A stretch of DNA of 64,000 nucleotides from Diphasiastrum complanatum (GCA_029204225.1 CM055094.1:30809427-30873426); one strand, 5' to 3'; positions 34,082 through 46,021 are shown, counted from the first letter of the stretch. The notes: generated by a model from the sequence alone, not told the origin. A program made the numbers and translations.

Positions 34082-35460
34082 GGAAACATCTTCTGCATGC
34101 TGATTTTTCAGATGGTTTTAACTGAACGAACTAGAAGACTTACAAATCTTCCAGTAGTTCTTACAACCTACGCAGTTAGTAACATCCGCGTTAACAACGA
34201 CCAGGTCTACATGTTTATTGTCTCGCTAAAAAGAACATTAAGTCCTTGGATGGCGACTAAAAAAAGGGCATCCTTACTTCGTATGTTTATCTGATCAATC
34301 CTTCACACATGATAAAAGTACAGAAATCTTCCAAATCAATGAATGCCAGGGGAATTTTTACATCTTGCAGAAAAGCCACACTCTTTAAAACTAGAGAATA
34401 CCAGAGATCCATCAGAATTGCTTTGCTCAACGCGAACTGATGAAAATAAAACCAAACACTATATCTGAAACTGAACACTGCAAATCAAGCAAGGCTTAAA
34501 ATCGTTGCTTTTCTGTCAAACCTACGGTAAAATTCCTGCAAAGCACACCTTACACGAGAAAGTTTTCGAAATCAATCCAGAGGGAAAACATGACTATTCT
34601 AATTAACAAAAAATGACATCTTCCAGATAATTCAAACACTTATTACTAGATCTTGCAAAAAATCCATCACAATTGCTGCGTTCAAACGAGCTGATGAGAA
34701 TAGCACCGGATATATAACCAGAAACTGAATACTGCCAACAAGCAACGATAACAAAGCTTAGATATTGCGCCTTCTGTCAAAATGTCATAAAATCCTTGCA
34801 AAGTGTACCTTCCACGACATAGAAGATCAACCCAATCGCTTCTTTCAACACAAGCAGATGAAAATTATAGCAAACTATGGGAAGAAAACGACTTGATACC
34901 AGACACTCAACCAGAAACTCTGAACAGGCTTAGAATCGTCGCCTAATCTCCGTCAGAAACATAATGAAATTCTTACAAAGCATACCTTACACGACCAAAA
35001 ATCGACTCCATCTGATGACATCTTCCAGTGAAGACAATCAAGCCTTAACCAGGCAATCCAGATAAAAACTTATGACTAGATCTCACAGAAGATCCATCGA
35101 AATTGCTTCGTCACGAACTGATCAAAACAATACACCAAAAACTAAACTGGAAACCGAAAAGCTGCCAAACAAGCGAAACCAACTATAACAAGGCCAAACA
35201 CTAAACCAGAAACTGAAAAGCTGCCAAACAAGCAAAACCAACTATAACAAGGCCAAAACACGAAACCAGAAACTGAAAAGGCTGCCAAACAAGCAAAAGC
35301 AACTACAATAAGGCCAAACACTAAACCAGAAACTGGAAAGGCTGCCAAATAAGCAAAAGCAACTATAATAAGGCGTAGAATGATCAAATTTCTGTCAAAA
35401 ATACAATCAAATCCTTGATATAGCATACCTTACACGATGAAAAATCGATTCCAGCCGCAC
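34082..35460 (-). repeat. Serially duplicated first-exon/5' splice-site segments
   Basis: On the minus strand, the pattern CGTG(T/G)AAG|GTATGC, or a close variant, occurs with its exon/intron junction at 35429, 34986, 34809, 34549 and 34082. Several copies share an upstream AAAATCGATTCC-like stretch, and copies are followed by similar intronic text (TTTGACAGAAA, GATGGATC). I infer repeated duplication of the non-coding first exon end and donor of the GT34-like gene. Confidence 0.55.
35141..35378. repeat. Four 59-60 bp tandem repeats
   Basis: Units start at 35141, 35200, 35260 and 35320. Each reads ACTAAACCAGAAACTGAAAA, then GGCTGCCAAACAAGCAAAA, then CAACTATAATAAGGCC, with a few substitutions. 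They lie within the first of the duplicated donor segments. Confidence 0.93.
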
Positions 35461-36628
35461 TTATAAGACGTTCCTTTTCTCTTTTCCTTGTTTGCTTGTT
35501 GGGTGATGAGCATGGAGGATCGATGGATAATTTTTATTGAGAGCAGGTTACAGCTGATATGCAAACGGTAGGCCTATGTATTAAAATTATTAATAAATTG
35601 GCCAGCCCCTTCAACTTTCAAGGGGTCAAAGGAGACTAAATATCCATCTTAATTAACCTAGATAAGGCTGATTTAGACTGGCTTTCCTCCTTATGTGGAG
35701 CCGAGCCGACATACCCCAACACTTTTTGCACTCAAGGAAGAGATGCCGGGTCGATGTGCAAGACAAAAGCTAAAGCAAATCATGGATAGTGAATAGTTGT
35801 AATGGATTTGCACGAGTCTCCAACAACAGTACTTGTGTTACTTGCGTAGGAAAGTTGCGAGCCCCAAGACATTCCTCCACTTGCCCTTACATGCATCTTG
35901 GTTTCCAAGGGGGTTTGAAACTGGGACCAAGGAAACTTTAGATTCCAAGCTAACCAACTCAGCACTTGCCCTTATATAGCGTGCCTAAGGTCCCAACTCT
36001 TATCCAATTGAAGTAACAACACTTAGTCTTAGGTTAGTTTCAAACTCATTGCTCAAGCAAGTCCATGACATAAGTTAACATAACTTAATTAGGGGCATGG
36101 CATACTTCCTTCCCAAAGACATTTAAGTCACCGAGAGGTACAACAATAGGAAAATTCCATCTAAGGCTTTCAATTTGTTCTCATCATCTTTTAATCAAAT
36201 ATTTCCAAGGAACCAAGAACCAAAACAATAGATATTTTCTTGATTATTTTCCTCTCTTATTAACTCAACAACAAAAAAGTGGTGTTTATTTTCATGCGAT
36301 GTATCCATGTTAGGCTATAAAATCAATTGGAATGTTGGCAATTTATTTTGTGTGCAACTAGTTTCACTAAAAAAAACTACAACTAGTGGCCTGAAACTTC
36401 CTTTTTCAACTTTCATTTTGAATTCAAGATCATAAAAAAACAAACGTGTGTGTGCGTGTGTTCCACAAAAAGTCACTAATAGTTGCTAGCTCATTTAATT
36501 TGTGACCATTGTTGGTTGTGGATACGAGGCTTTCTATATAGATCGCCAAGTGTAAATCCTCAACATTTTGTTACATATGCCAGAAGGAGTGTTGTGAGCC
36601 AACCACCCAACCAAGTAGAAATTGAAAG

Positions 36629-37111
36629 TCAAACCCCAATCAGCTTCACCCTCGAGCCATGGTGACTGAATATGAATCTAAAAACCATACATAAATATAT
36701 ATGGACTATAACTTGTAGTAGAATGTTTTCTACTATTGTAAGCAAACTCAACCAAGGAATGTAATCCTCCCACTGAGACTGTCTGTGAGACACACATGTT
36801 GAGTCCTCCATAGTCTGATTAAGTTCTTTTAGTTTGTCCATCTGATTCAAGATGATTAGTAGAACTAAAACTAAGCAAGGTTTCAACCTTATGAAATACA
36901 GTTGACCAAAAGTGGCCTGTAAACTTAGGATCTCTATCACTGAAAATATCACTTGGCAGTCCATATCACTGAAAAAATACAACTCGAATAATCTTTTCAC
37001 AAAGATCTGGGCTAAATCCAAAGTCTTTGTAGTTGACTTAACTGGTATGAATGCATCTAACTTAGTTAAGATCTTAGAAAGTCCAACTACAAAATTGAAT
37101 TGAAGAATCAA
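36629..37111 (-). pseudogene. Gypsy integrase relic
   Basis: One long but eroded minus-strand frame reads VVGLSKILTKLDAFIPVKS, TLDLAQIFVKRLFELY, DCQVIFS, then LNQTMED and WEDYIPWLS. These align in order with the gypsy integrase core (DRLSKMAHFIPVK, FVKHIFRLHG, DRDPKF, RVNQTLED, WEDYLP). Catalytic residues are largely lost. No other part of this element is recognisable nearby. Confidence 0.75.
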
Positions 37112-38130
37112 TTTTTAACAGTTTTTTTATCAAACTATATTCATGCATGAAATTGTATTGATCAAATTACTGTAACACTTAATACCATGTTCTCAAACAT
37201 GTGCAATGACTTAGAAGATTTTTTCACAAAGGACATGCACACTAATGCTCAACATTACGACATCGATTTAGAACATTTCAAATTTTTTGCAAATTTTGAA
37301 CTAAAAATTGCCAAACTTTCAATGATCGTAACTTTGGCTATAGAGAACCAAATTAGACGTTGTAAAGCACAACAGAGGGAGCATAGGTTAGCAAGATGCT
37401 TTCCACATCACACTAGACCCTATAATCCACACATGCAAGTTGTTAGTGCCTAGATTTACTATAGGAAGTCACAATTTTTCAAGGAGCTTCTTGTGAAAAT
37501 ATGGCAAAAATCTAGCTTTGTCATTTTGCAATTCTTGTTTGTGAGAAAAACTCACACGTGTGGAGCATGTTTCCACGTGTGGAAAATAGAAAAAAATATC
37601 TTAGTTATGTTGAGTTAGGGGTACTCAAGTTTTTAGTAGAGATCTAGCCAAGTGTTTGATGTTGATTAGGCCATTTTTGGCATTAGAGGCAAAATAGGCA
37701 AGTACACATGGCAAGTTGTGATTAGGCCAGAAGTAGGTTGTGATATAGCTTGAGCCAAGTTAGGTTTGTGACATTTGTCAAGTTTAGGTTTGGTGTGTGA
37801 CATGTCTGCATGTGTTAGCATGAGAGTTAGTGACCAATCCAAAAGCTAGAATTATGAAAATGTTCCAATCACGATTAAGAGCTCATATGCCACTCAGCCA
37901 ATAGGATTTTGTGGAGGAAAAGAAGGGGTCCAATGATGCTTCACTCCCCTCTACCTCAATTAGATACATATAGGAGCATCAATCCATTTGTATTGGAAGT
38001 TTTTTGAGTTATGAGATTTCTACACTTTTTGAGTCTAACTGGTTTTCTCTCTCTACTTGAGTTTTCTTGATTGGAGTCTCTCTCTACCCGAGAGGAGGGC
38101 ATTTTCATACTTAGTTTGTGTTGTACAAGT

Positions 38131-38477
38131 TGTGAAAGATTCAACTAGTTTCATCACATTTTGCAATATTTCCATATTTGGCATATTAAGGCCAAAACTT
38201 GTTTTAGACTTAGAGGCTTGCAATTCTATGTGTAGAATGATCTATATTTGCTATTTCTGGATCCACACGTGTGAAATACAATAGCTTGCTGGTTTTGTAC
38301 GGACGACAACAGTACATAATCATTTCATTCAAGTTTGATCAAGTTCTATTAGTGTTTGCATCTCAAATTGTGTGTAGATGCTGAGTTTTCTACATTGGTG
38401 AAATTTGTAGTGTATTTCTCTTTCTAACCAAAGATCATTCAAGTAGATTGGATCTTAAGGATCTGAAATCTTTCACA
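38131..38477 (+). repeat. E1 5' LTR with 303-bp internal deletion
   Basis: 347 bp against 650 bp in the 3' LTR. The missing block corresponds to 43266-43568 and includes the TATA box (CTATAAAAGG at 43453-43462). The junction lies at 38216/38217. The primer site TGGTATCAGAAC follows at 38478-38489. Confidence 0.93.
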
Positions 38478-38489
38478 TGGTATCAGAAC
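38478..38489 (+). promoter_or_regulatory. E1 primer binding site (tRNA-Met)
   Basis: TGGTATCAGAAC immediately after the 5' LTR end. Confidence 0.9.
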
Positions 38490-39078
38490 TTGTGTTTCAG
38501 GTTATGAAGGAGAAAATCAGATCTATCAATGATTTGGTGAAGATATCAAGTCTAGAGCATGCTAGAGAGGATTCTACACCAAAATCGGATTTTTTTGCTT
38601 TTGTAGATTGGATATTTTGTAGATCAAAACACTAAATAGGTCAATATACTTGTTCAATTCCGTTTTTTGAATTCACATGCTGGATTTGGCCAATTTTTGG
38701 ATCATTGGTTCAGCCTAAGTGGTGGCTTATAGATTGCATATCAAATTTTCAGCATTTGCATGTAGATTTGGAATAGTCAATTTTTTGTGATTTTGTCAAA
38801 ACCCTAATTTTGATTGGATCTCTAGATAGTGAGGTTGCTGGACTTCATTTGAGTGTGTTTCAATCTTAGGAAGTGGCAAAAGTCATTAGATTGAGGATAG
38901 ATCATAGGTTGATCAAGATTCCATGATTCTATGTGTTGATTTGCTTGGATAAGTGCTAGAAGAGAATTTGTGAGATAGTTTCAAATCTTGGTGATTTCTT
39001 TTGAAAGCATTTGTTGTTGTTCAAAGGAGTGCTTTGTGCATTGAAACAGGTTGAAAGAGAAGATCAGGTCATTGCTAC

Positions 39079-41501
39079 ATGGCAACCTCAATTGGAGTCA
39101 TGTTGGAAGCCAATGATAGGCTTACCTCAAGTAACTATTCATTATGGAAAGTGAGGATGGAGTCACTTATTGAGATGAATGATGTTTTGGATATTGTTGT
39201 AGTTTGGAGGAGAGACCAGCAACACAACAAGATCAATTGAGGTATGACAAGAGGGCAAAGAAGGCTCTACACATGATAGAGATGAATGTTACCAATGAAC
39301 TTCTCAAGGAAGTTGGTAAGTGCACATCATCTTTGGAAGCTTGGAATTCATTGAAGAAGCTTTATGAATCCAAGTCTACTTCTAGAGTGTTGACTCTAAG
39401 AAGGCAAATCTTTTCTTGTTTGCAAAAGAATGAAGAGAGTCCAAGTACTTTTATTTTGAGAATGAAAGCATTGAATGATGAGTTAGCTTGCATAGATGAA
39501 AGCATTAAGGAAGGAGAGCTTATTCAAGTGATTCTTAATGGCTTGTTGGATGCTCATGCTAACATTGTTCAAAGTATTGCTATTCAAAAGACTTTGCCAA
39601 GTTTGATGGATCTTCAAGAGATCTTGATCAATGAGGAATATAGGCTTCAAGCAAGAGGTGGATCTACATCGACACTTCAAGACGATGCTATGTTCACAAA
39701 GGGCAAATTCAAGGGCAAAACCAAAAGCAAGTGGTCTAAAGGGCAAGATCAAGTGGATGCTTCTTCAAGTGGCAAAAAGAAGGATAGATCAAAGCTCAAG
39801 TGCTTCTATTGTGGCATCAAAGGACACTTTGCAAGTGAGTGCTACAAGAAGAAGAGAGATCAAGGAGACGAGCAAGGTAATCTTAGTCTTGATGAGGATG
39901 GTTTGGATGTGCAAGATGCAAATGATGATGCTTTTGTGATGTCTTCATGTATGCTTGCTAATGATGGAGATCTAGATCCTTGGTGGATTGATAGTGGAGC
40001 AAGTTCACACATGACCTTTCACAAAGAGTACTTCACTTCTTTGTTGGCATATGGAGATGACAACAGGGTGATCTACACGGCCAATGATGGTGAGTGTGCA
40101 ATCAAAGGGATTGGCACAATTCCTATTTCTCTCTCTACAAATAGGAATGTTCATTTGGAGGATGTCTTGTCTATTCCATCTATTACCAAGAATTTGCTTA
40201 GTGTGAGTCAAATGCTAAGTAAGGGCCTCAAGGTGGAGTTTGATGGAGATGCTTGTTTGATCAAAAGGAAGGATGTCTTGATTGGAAAAGGTAAAAGGCA
40301 AGGGAAGTTGTTCAAACTTGATGCTTGTGTTATTGCTAACCAAGTTGGATGTGTTGCAAGGGAGCAAATTTCTATTCAAGAGGTTTGGCACAAAAGGATG
40401 GGACACCTCAACTTCAAGTCATTGGAGGTAATGGCAAGGAAGAAGGTTGTGATTGGTCTTCCAAGTTCCTTAAGTAATGACAAGCATATTTGTGAGTCTT
40501 GTGATTTGCCTAAGTCACATAGACTACCTTATACTAGATCTACAAAGCCTTTTCAACTTGTACATTCGGATATTCATGGATTTACTACAATTAGCAATAG
40601 TGGAGCTAAGATGTATGTAACATTCATTGATGATTTTAGTAGATTTTGTTGGATCTATCTACTAAAGAGCAAGGATGAAGTGTATGATGTCTCTGTCAAG
40701 TTCAAGAATGCAAGGGAGAACCAATTCTCCACAAAGATCAAGTGCTTGAGAGGTGACAATGGTGGTGAGTACATATCTAACAAGTTCAAGGCCTTTTGTG
40801 ATGAGCATGGGATCAAGAGGGAGTATACAACATCAAGGACCCCACAACAAAATGGAGTGGCTGAAAGGAAGAATAGGACTTTATGTGAAAGTGCTAAAGC
40901 TATGAGGTTAAGTGCTAATCTTGACAAACCATTTTGGGATCAAGCTTTGTTGTGTGCCAATTTCTTATGCAATAGGTGGTCGAGTGCTATTTTGGATGGA
41001 AGGACACCTTTTGAGATGCTATTCAAGAGGAGGCCAAGTGTCAAATTTCTAAGAACCTTTGGATGCACATGCTATGTCAACATTACTCTTGATGATAGGA
41101 CCAAGGAGGATCCATCTTCAAGAAGAGGTATTTTTGTTGGATATAGTGAGGTGAGTAAAGCCTACAAGGTTTACATTCCTTCTACTAACAAAGTGATTGT
41201 TGGTAGAGATGTCATTTTTGATGAGGGAAACATTCCAAAGGTGTCTTCAAGCTTGATTGATGGTAAAGTAGATGGTTCTAACATTCTTGATGTTGATGAG
41301 AAGGATCCTACTTTGGATGGTGGTGATGATGGACCTTCATCAAGTCAAAAGCCAAGGAGAACATCAAGAGAAAGACAAGTACCTTCAAGGCTCACATATG
41401 ATCAAAAGGGTAAGCAAGTAGTTTCTGGAAATTATGTTGCTTTCCTAACCTCTTTGGATGATCCTACAAGTGTAGATCAAGCAAGGAAAGAAGAGGAGTG
41501 A
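39079..41501 (+). pseudogene. E1 Copia gag-protease-integrase
   Basis: Gag begins at the ATG 39079 (NDRLTSSNYSLWKVRMESL). One base is missing near 39200, shown by comparison with the E2 copy; the rest of gag continues in the frame entered at 39204. Numbering that frame from 39204: CCHC knuckle C200-C203-H208-C213, protease WWIDSGASSH with catalytic D263, integrase zinc region from H396 to the CESC motif, and catalytic D456, D518, E554 (DD35E), followed by NGVAERKNRT and the GKG-poor Copia tail. Domain order is Copia-like (integrase before RT). A 20-bp deletion at about 41500, relative to E2, ends the frame at 41501 just before region X. The catalytic residues themselves are intact. Confidence 0.93.
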
Positions 41502-41520
41502 GTATCAATCTCTTATGAAG

Positions 41521-42600
41521 AGTGGAACATCTTTTGGAGGATCTTCTTGTGTACATGGAGCTATGCAAGTGGATGGACGTTATCTTGCTGTAAAATCAAG
41601 TAATGGATCTGGAAAACAAAGTTTGTTCAATGACTTTGATGGTCAAGTTGAAGATCAAGAGGTTGATCTCAAAGCGCTTCAACTAGTCAAAAGGGAAGTT
41701 GGCAATTTGGAGCTACTCAAGAGCATCAAAGGAGAGGTAATTGGCAAAGGTGTTATGGATCTGTTTTTGTAGCATATTGAAGACTCAAGTAAGGTCAAAG
41801 GAGCAGCAAGGAAGTGTTGTTCAAGTTTACTTTACTTGTTCTATCTCATGTTTGAGCAATTTCATGTGGATGTGTGCAAATTGTCAAGATATGGTAAAAC
41901 TAGCTACATTGGTGAGCATTGTTTTGATGTTGGATTTGTACTAGCATTCTTGGATGATTTTGCTGATGGAAATGAAGCTATTGGAGGTCCATTATGTCAC
42001 TCATCCATGCCTAAGTTCTCAAGTGTTGAGCTACTTGGTGCCAATACTTGGAGATTGTCAATTTTTGGTGAATTCATGGTCATTTTCTTGTGTCAAGTAG
42101 ATCTTGAAGATGGACTAGTGCAAACTACTTGGTTTATGGAGTCATGTGGTGCTGGATTTGCATCATTTATGTCCTCACCTACTCATGGATTTCCAAGGTT
42201 TGATGGTTTCTTGTGGCAAGATGAAGATGGAGGCTCATTCATGGAGTATCATGGTGGATACAAGGCAACAAAGGACAAAGAAGGAGGAGACATGCAAGCA
42301 AAAGTTGATCACTCACATTTATTGTTTGTTTGCTGTATTTTTCTAGAGAGTTCAGAGTTGAAAGCATGGTGGAATCATTTCATTTACATTCTATTTGATT
42401 CTTCATGTTCTAGTCACATTTTTACATGTAAAATTGATGTAAGAAATAGTGAAGCATCCCAAGTGGACACTATTCTCTATATCAATTATGGTTGTTTCTA
42501 TTTTGAGCATTACACGATCATTGAAAGGAGATCTATTCTTAGGAGGAAGATCATTCTTATGATGGATCAAAGTTCTATTGGCAAAAACTATGCTAGGAAC
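41521..42600 (+). pseudogene. Region X: unrelated insert replacing Copia reverse transcriptase
   Basis: In Copia elements the text after EYQALMKNGT should continue into RT. Here it turns into a sequence without any RT motif (GTSFGGSSCVHGAMQVDG, VKREVGNLELLKSIKGEV, FEQFHVDVCKLSRYGKTSYI, KIDVRNSEASQVDTILYINY), and RNase H resumes near 42600. The reading is open except for one TAG at 41770 (CAG in E2) and ends at a TAG at 42610. The same sequence occupies the same place in E2 (61009-61866), but E1 has 222 bp more (41989-42213). I recognise no family; a captured host gene piece is the simplest idea. Confidence 0.8.
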
Positions 42601-43184
42601 ATTGGAAGCTAGGAAAGCGAGTTTTGAGGTACATCATTGGAACTCGAGATTTTGGCATATTGTATGAGGGATCATCACCTAATCTTTTTGGATTTTCAGA
42701 TTCGGACTATGCTGGAGATGTAATGGATAGAAAATCCATTAGTTCTTATTGTATTTTCATAGGTGATGGAGCTATATCATGGATGTCAAAGAAACAAGCC
42801 ACTATCTCATTGTCATCTAGTGAGGCCGAGTACAAAGCTCTTACACATTGCACAAAGGAGATGGTATGGATCAAGAGGATGATCAAGGATCTTCACTTGC
42901 TGGATTTTTCAGAGAGCCCAATCATCTTTTGTGACAATCAATCAGCCCAAAGAATGGCATCCAATCCTATCTTTCATGCTAGGAGCAAGCATATTGAGAT
43001 ACAATATCATTTTGTGAGGGAGCGAGTCATTGCAAAGGAGGTGGAGCTTCAACATGTGTCTTCAAGGGAATGTGTAGCTGATATCTTCACCAAAGCATTG
43101 GGAAAAGACTTGTTCATGATGCATAGGACTTCACTTGGAGTATTATCAAAGTCTATGCTAAAACTAGTTGAAGAGGGAGTGTGA
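42600..43184 (+). pseudogene. E1 Copia RNase H
   Basis: RNase H removes template RNA during cDNA synthesis. The frame runs RYIIGTRDFGILYEGSS, FSDSDYAGDVMDRKSISSYC, SLSSSEAEYKALTHCTKEMV, FCDNQSAQRMASNPIFHARS, SSRECVADIFTKALGKDLF, and ends at the stop at 43182-43184. The catalytic D (SDSDYAG), E (SSEAEY) and D (CDNQSA) are present. It is out of frame with region X, so in E1 it cannot be made as part of the upstream polyprotein. Confidence 0.9.
43167..43179 (+). promoter_or_regulatory. E1 polypurine tract
   Basis: GTTGAAGAGGGAG directly before the 3' LTR start TGTGAAAG; the primer site for plus-strand DNA. Confidence 0.8.
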
Positions 43185-43829
43185 AAGATTCAACTAGTTT
43201 CATCACATTTTGCAATATTTCCATATTTGGCATATTAAGGCCAAAACTTGTTTTAGACTTAGAGGTTGACTTTTCAAAGTTCATTAGTCTAAATTTCATC
43301 TGAATAAACACTTTTTGAAAGTGTGGGAAAGATAGAATGCGAGTTTGAGTAGATTCAATTTGAATAAGTTGGGTACATTGAATCTAGACCCAAAATTGGT
43401 AGGGTTAGCATTTTGGTGGGAAAGCCAAGTGGCCAAATAGGGTTTGGGCCTGCTATAAAAGGATGTAACTCGTGGAGAGAGTCATCTTCTCTCTTCTCTA
43501 TCTCATTTCATGCTTATACATGGTTCTCTTGGGTTCTACTATCCATTGGTGCACTATCTTGGTGATTGCTTGCAATTCTATGTGTAGAATGATCTATATT
43601 TGCTATTTTTGGATCCACACGTGTGAAATACAGTATCTTGCTGGTTTTGTACGGACAAAAACAGTACATAATCATTTCATTCAAGTTTGATCAAGTTCTA
43701 TTAGTGTTTGCATCTCAAATTGTGTGTAGATGCTGATTTTTCTACATTGGTGAAATTGGTAGTGTATTTCTCTTTCTAACCAAAGATCATTCAAGTAGAT
43801 TGGATCTTAAGGATCTGAAATCTTTCACA
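43180..43829 (+). repeat. E1 3' LTR, full length
   Basis: 650 bp, TGTGAAAGAT...ATCTTTCACA. Contains the TATA box CTATAAAAGG at 43453-43462. Same family and length as the LTRs at 57493-58142 and 62062-62711. Confidence 0.95.
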
Positions 43830-43834
43830 CAAGT

Positions 43835-44016
43835 CCCCACATGTGTGAATGTACTTGTATGGATGATTTATGCATGGTAGAAAGCGCTCTGGCCTTAGAT
43901 TGAAGATCTTGGTTTACAATCTATGTGTGATCTATGTGCAATCACCACATCTTAGGAGATCAAAATCACACTTTGTGGCATTTCCACACATGTGAAATTC
44001 AACATGGAATCAGAAT
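43835..44016 (+). mobile_element. Remainder of an older LTR with degenerate primer site
   Basis: Downstream of E1 the sequence reaches ATGTGAAATTCAACA (ending 44004), followed by TGGAATCAGAAT (44005-44016), a one- or two-base variant of the tRNA-Met primer site. E1 therefore appears to have inserted into the LTR of an older element whose gag relic follows. The older LTR would begin somewhere in 37.5-38.1 kb. Confidence 0.45.
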
Positions 44017-44699
44017 TAGCCTAAGATTTCCATGCATATGTCAAGTTTGATGTTGACATGTGCCTTGAATTCAAGATTTTGCGAGTGTAGATGCATCTCC
44101 TTGTCTATCTTTGTGATTTTAAGATCAAGAAGGGCCATAATCATTATGAATGGACCTGGCCTGGTACTGTACAGAGTTCAGTGCTTAGACATGTGTGAGT
44201 TACAACCAACTTTGATTGTTTGGTTCTCCTCCAAGTTAGATCCAAAATCTATGCTAGATAGCTTGTTAGAAAGCTAAAAAAGTCTTATTTCTGATGCAAT
44301 TTGTTTCAAACCAATTTGATGATACAATCAAAAGTTATAGACTTTTGAATGAGGGTAAGTAGGGCACCTAGAACTGTATGGACACTTTTGGTTTGATCCA
44401 TATCTTGCTTGTTTGATCCAAAAACTTAGAAAAAAGCTTGCCAATCTTGTCTATTTGAGATCTAGACAATTTTTTGAGGTCATAGCCACATAATTTCATG
44501 CAATCCAATTGTATTTGATTTGTTTGTGGATTTTTTTGAGTGCTTTTGTGTGCTTGAGTCAAGTTGACACAAACTTTGTCCTTGCTCCATCTTGGGATGA
44601 GAGTTTGATCTAGTTTGAGAGAATTTGGTAGAACTAGTGAGATAGGTCTCACACCAAGTTGGAAGATCTCATATTAGAGTTGGTAGTACACCTTTTAAG

Positions 44700-46021
44700 G
44701 ATCCATTATTGAGGGAGAAGCAACACCTTTGGATCCATTACAAGTGAATTTCTCAAGGGAAGATGACTTCCTTAGGTTTGCATCAAGAGATCCAAGAGGT
44801 CCAAAAGTACAAAAAGAGGGCTAGGATGGCCTTACATAAAGATCAATGTTTCCAATGAAGTGTTGAGGGAAATTGGCTCATGTACCACATCCAAGGAGGC
44901 TTGGGACACATCGAAATCCATCCATGAGGTGAATGATGGAGAGGCGAAATCATACTTCACAAAGGACAAGCCAAGGGAAGGGGCAAAGAGCATCATCAAC
45001 ATTTCAAGAAGGACAATTCAAAGGAGGAGAGTGATGAGGAGTCAGCACAAACATTAACAAGTTGCAAATCCAGCAAGAAGTGCTTCTTTTGTGGTAAGAA
45101 GGGGCATTCTCCTTCTAATTATTTCAAAAATAAAGCGTTCAAGAGAGATGGTGATGTGGTAGCAAGTGGGGCTAGATGTGGTAATCTTTTCAAAATTGAT
45201 GCTAATCTTGGAAGTGTGGCCAATAGGAGTTTGGATCATCTCAAGGAGGAGAAGGCAAGTGATCTACCTCAACCTATGTTCCAAGATGGTAAGACTCATG
45301 AAGGTGGTGCTTTGGCAAAAGCACATGGAGAGTTATTTCCAAGGAGGTCTACTTCTCATCAATTCCCTTATCTTGTTCATTTGGATGATTTAATTTCATC
45401 ATATAGAAGCAAAGATGGTGCTATTTTATGTGACTTGTTACTTGAAGACTTCAAATTGGAGGTATCTCTTATCAAAGGTGCTTGATATGAAGATTGCAAT
45501 AGTTGATACTTTGGGGATCTTTAGATCAATAATATGCCTTGTTGAAATGCCTTTGCATATAAGGAGTAAGAAGGATCTCATTTTAATCAAGAGGATGATG
45601 GTGGAATCCACAAATCTACCAAAAATCCAAGTGCATGATGGAGATATGCCAAGGCTTGAGGAGGAGGCTTCTCAACCCCGGTTGCAAGGAGATCTTCAAG
45701 AGGCAAGGCCGAGTCTTTGTGATCACAATACATGGCAAAGAGGGGCAGTTTTCAGGTGGTATCTACTCCAACATTCTCACTTATGCTTCTCTTCCATTAT
45801 TTGATGTACCATCTTGCCTTTATGAGATTTCTACATCTCAAAGTTGGAGTAAGGCAATACTAGTCTTGTATGATGCCTTTTGTATGGACATATTTCTTGT
45901 CTCTAATGGCTTAGATATGTTTCCAAAACATTTTGAAACCAATGATTATGTGTCTAGTCTTTGTCCTGAAAGTCTAGTTTTAAGATTTTCAAATTTGGAT
46001 CAATGGAATATTGTCATTTGA
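44700..46021 (+). pseudogene. Older Copia-like gag relic with non-pol continuation
   Basis: Gag-like text (VSNEVLREIGSCTTSKEAWD near 44850) and a zinc knuckle at about 45081-45125 (CFFCGKKGHSPSNY, last Cys lost to Tyr), followed by FKNKAFKRDG. The downstream open stretches to 46021 (NLFKIDANLGSVANRSLDHL, then IHGKEGQFSGGIYSN) show no protease, integrase or RT. As in E1/E2, gag is followed by unrecognised sequence, though here integrase is missing too. Confidence 0.5.

Larger units (their letters stand above)
38131..43829 (+). mobile_element. Copia LTR retrotransposon E1, complete ends, RT replaced
   Basis: Bounded by TGTGAAAGAT..ATCTTTCACA LTRs and the 5-bp target duplication CAAGT (38126-38130, 43830-43834). 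Order: 5' LTR, tRNA-Met primer site, leader, gag, protease, integrase, unrelated region X in place of RT, RNase H, polypurine tract, 3' LTR. Without RT it cannot move unaided; enzyme in trans would be required. The LTRs differ at 7 of 347 alignable positions. It is inserted in an apparent older LTR. Confidence 0.93.

Noticed and set aside
39483-40927. Minus-strand open frames inside E1
   Set aside because: Shadows of the plus-strand Copia polyprotein; the matching frames in E2 differ only as expected from the sense strand.
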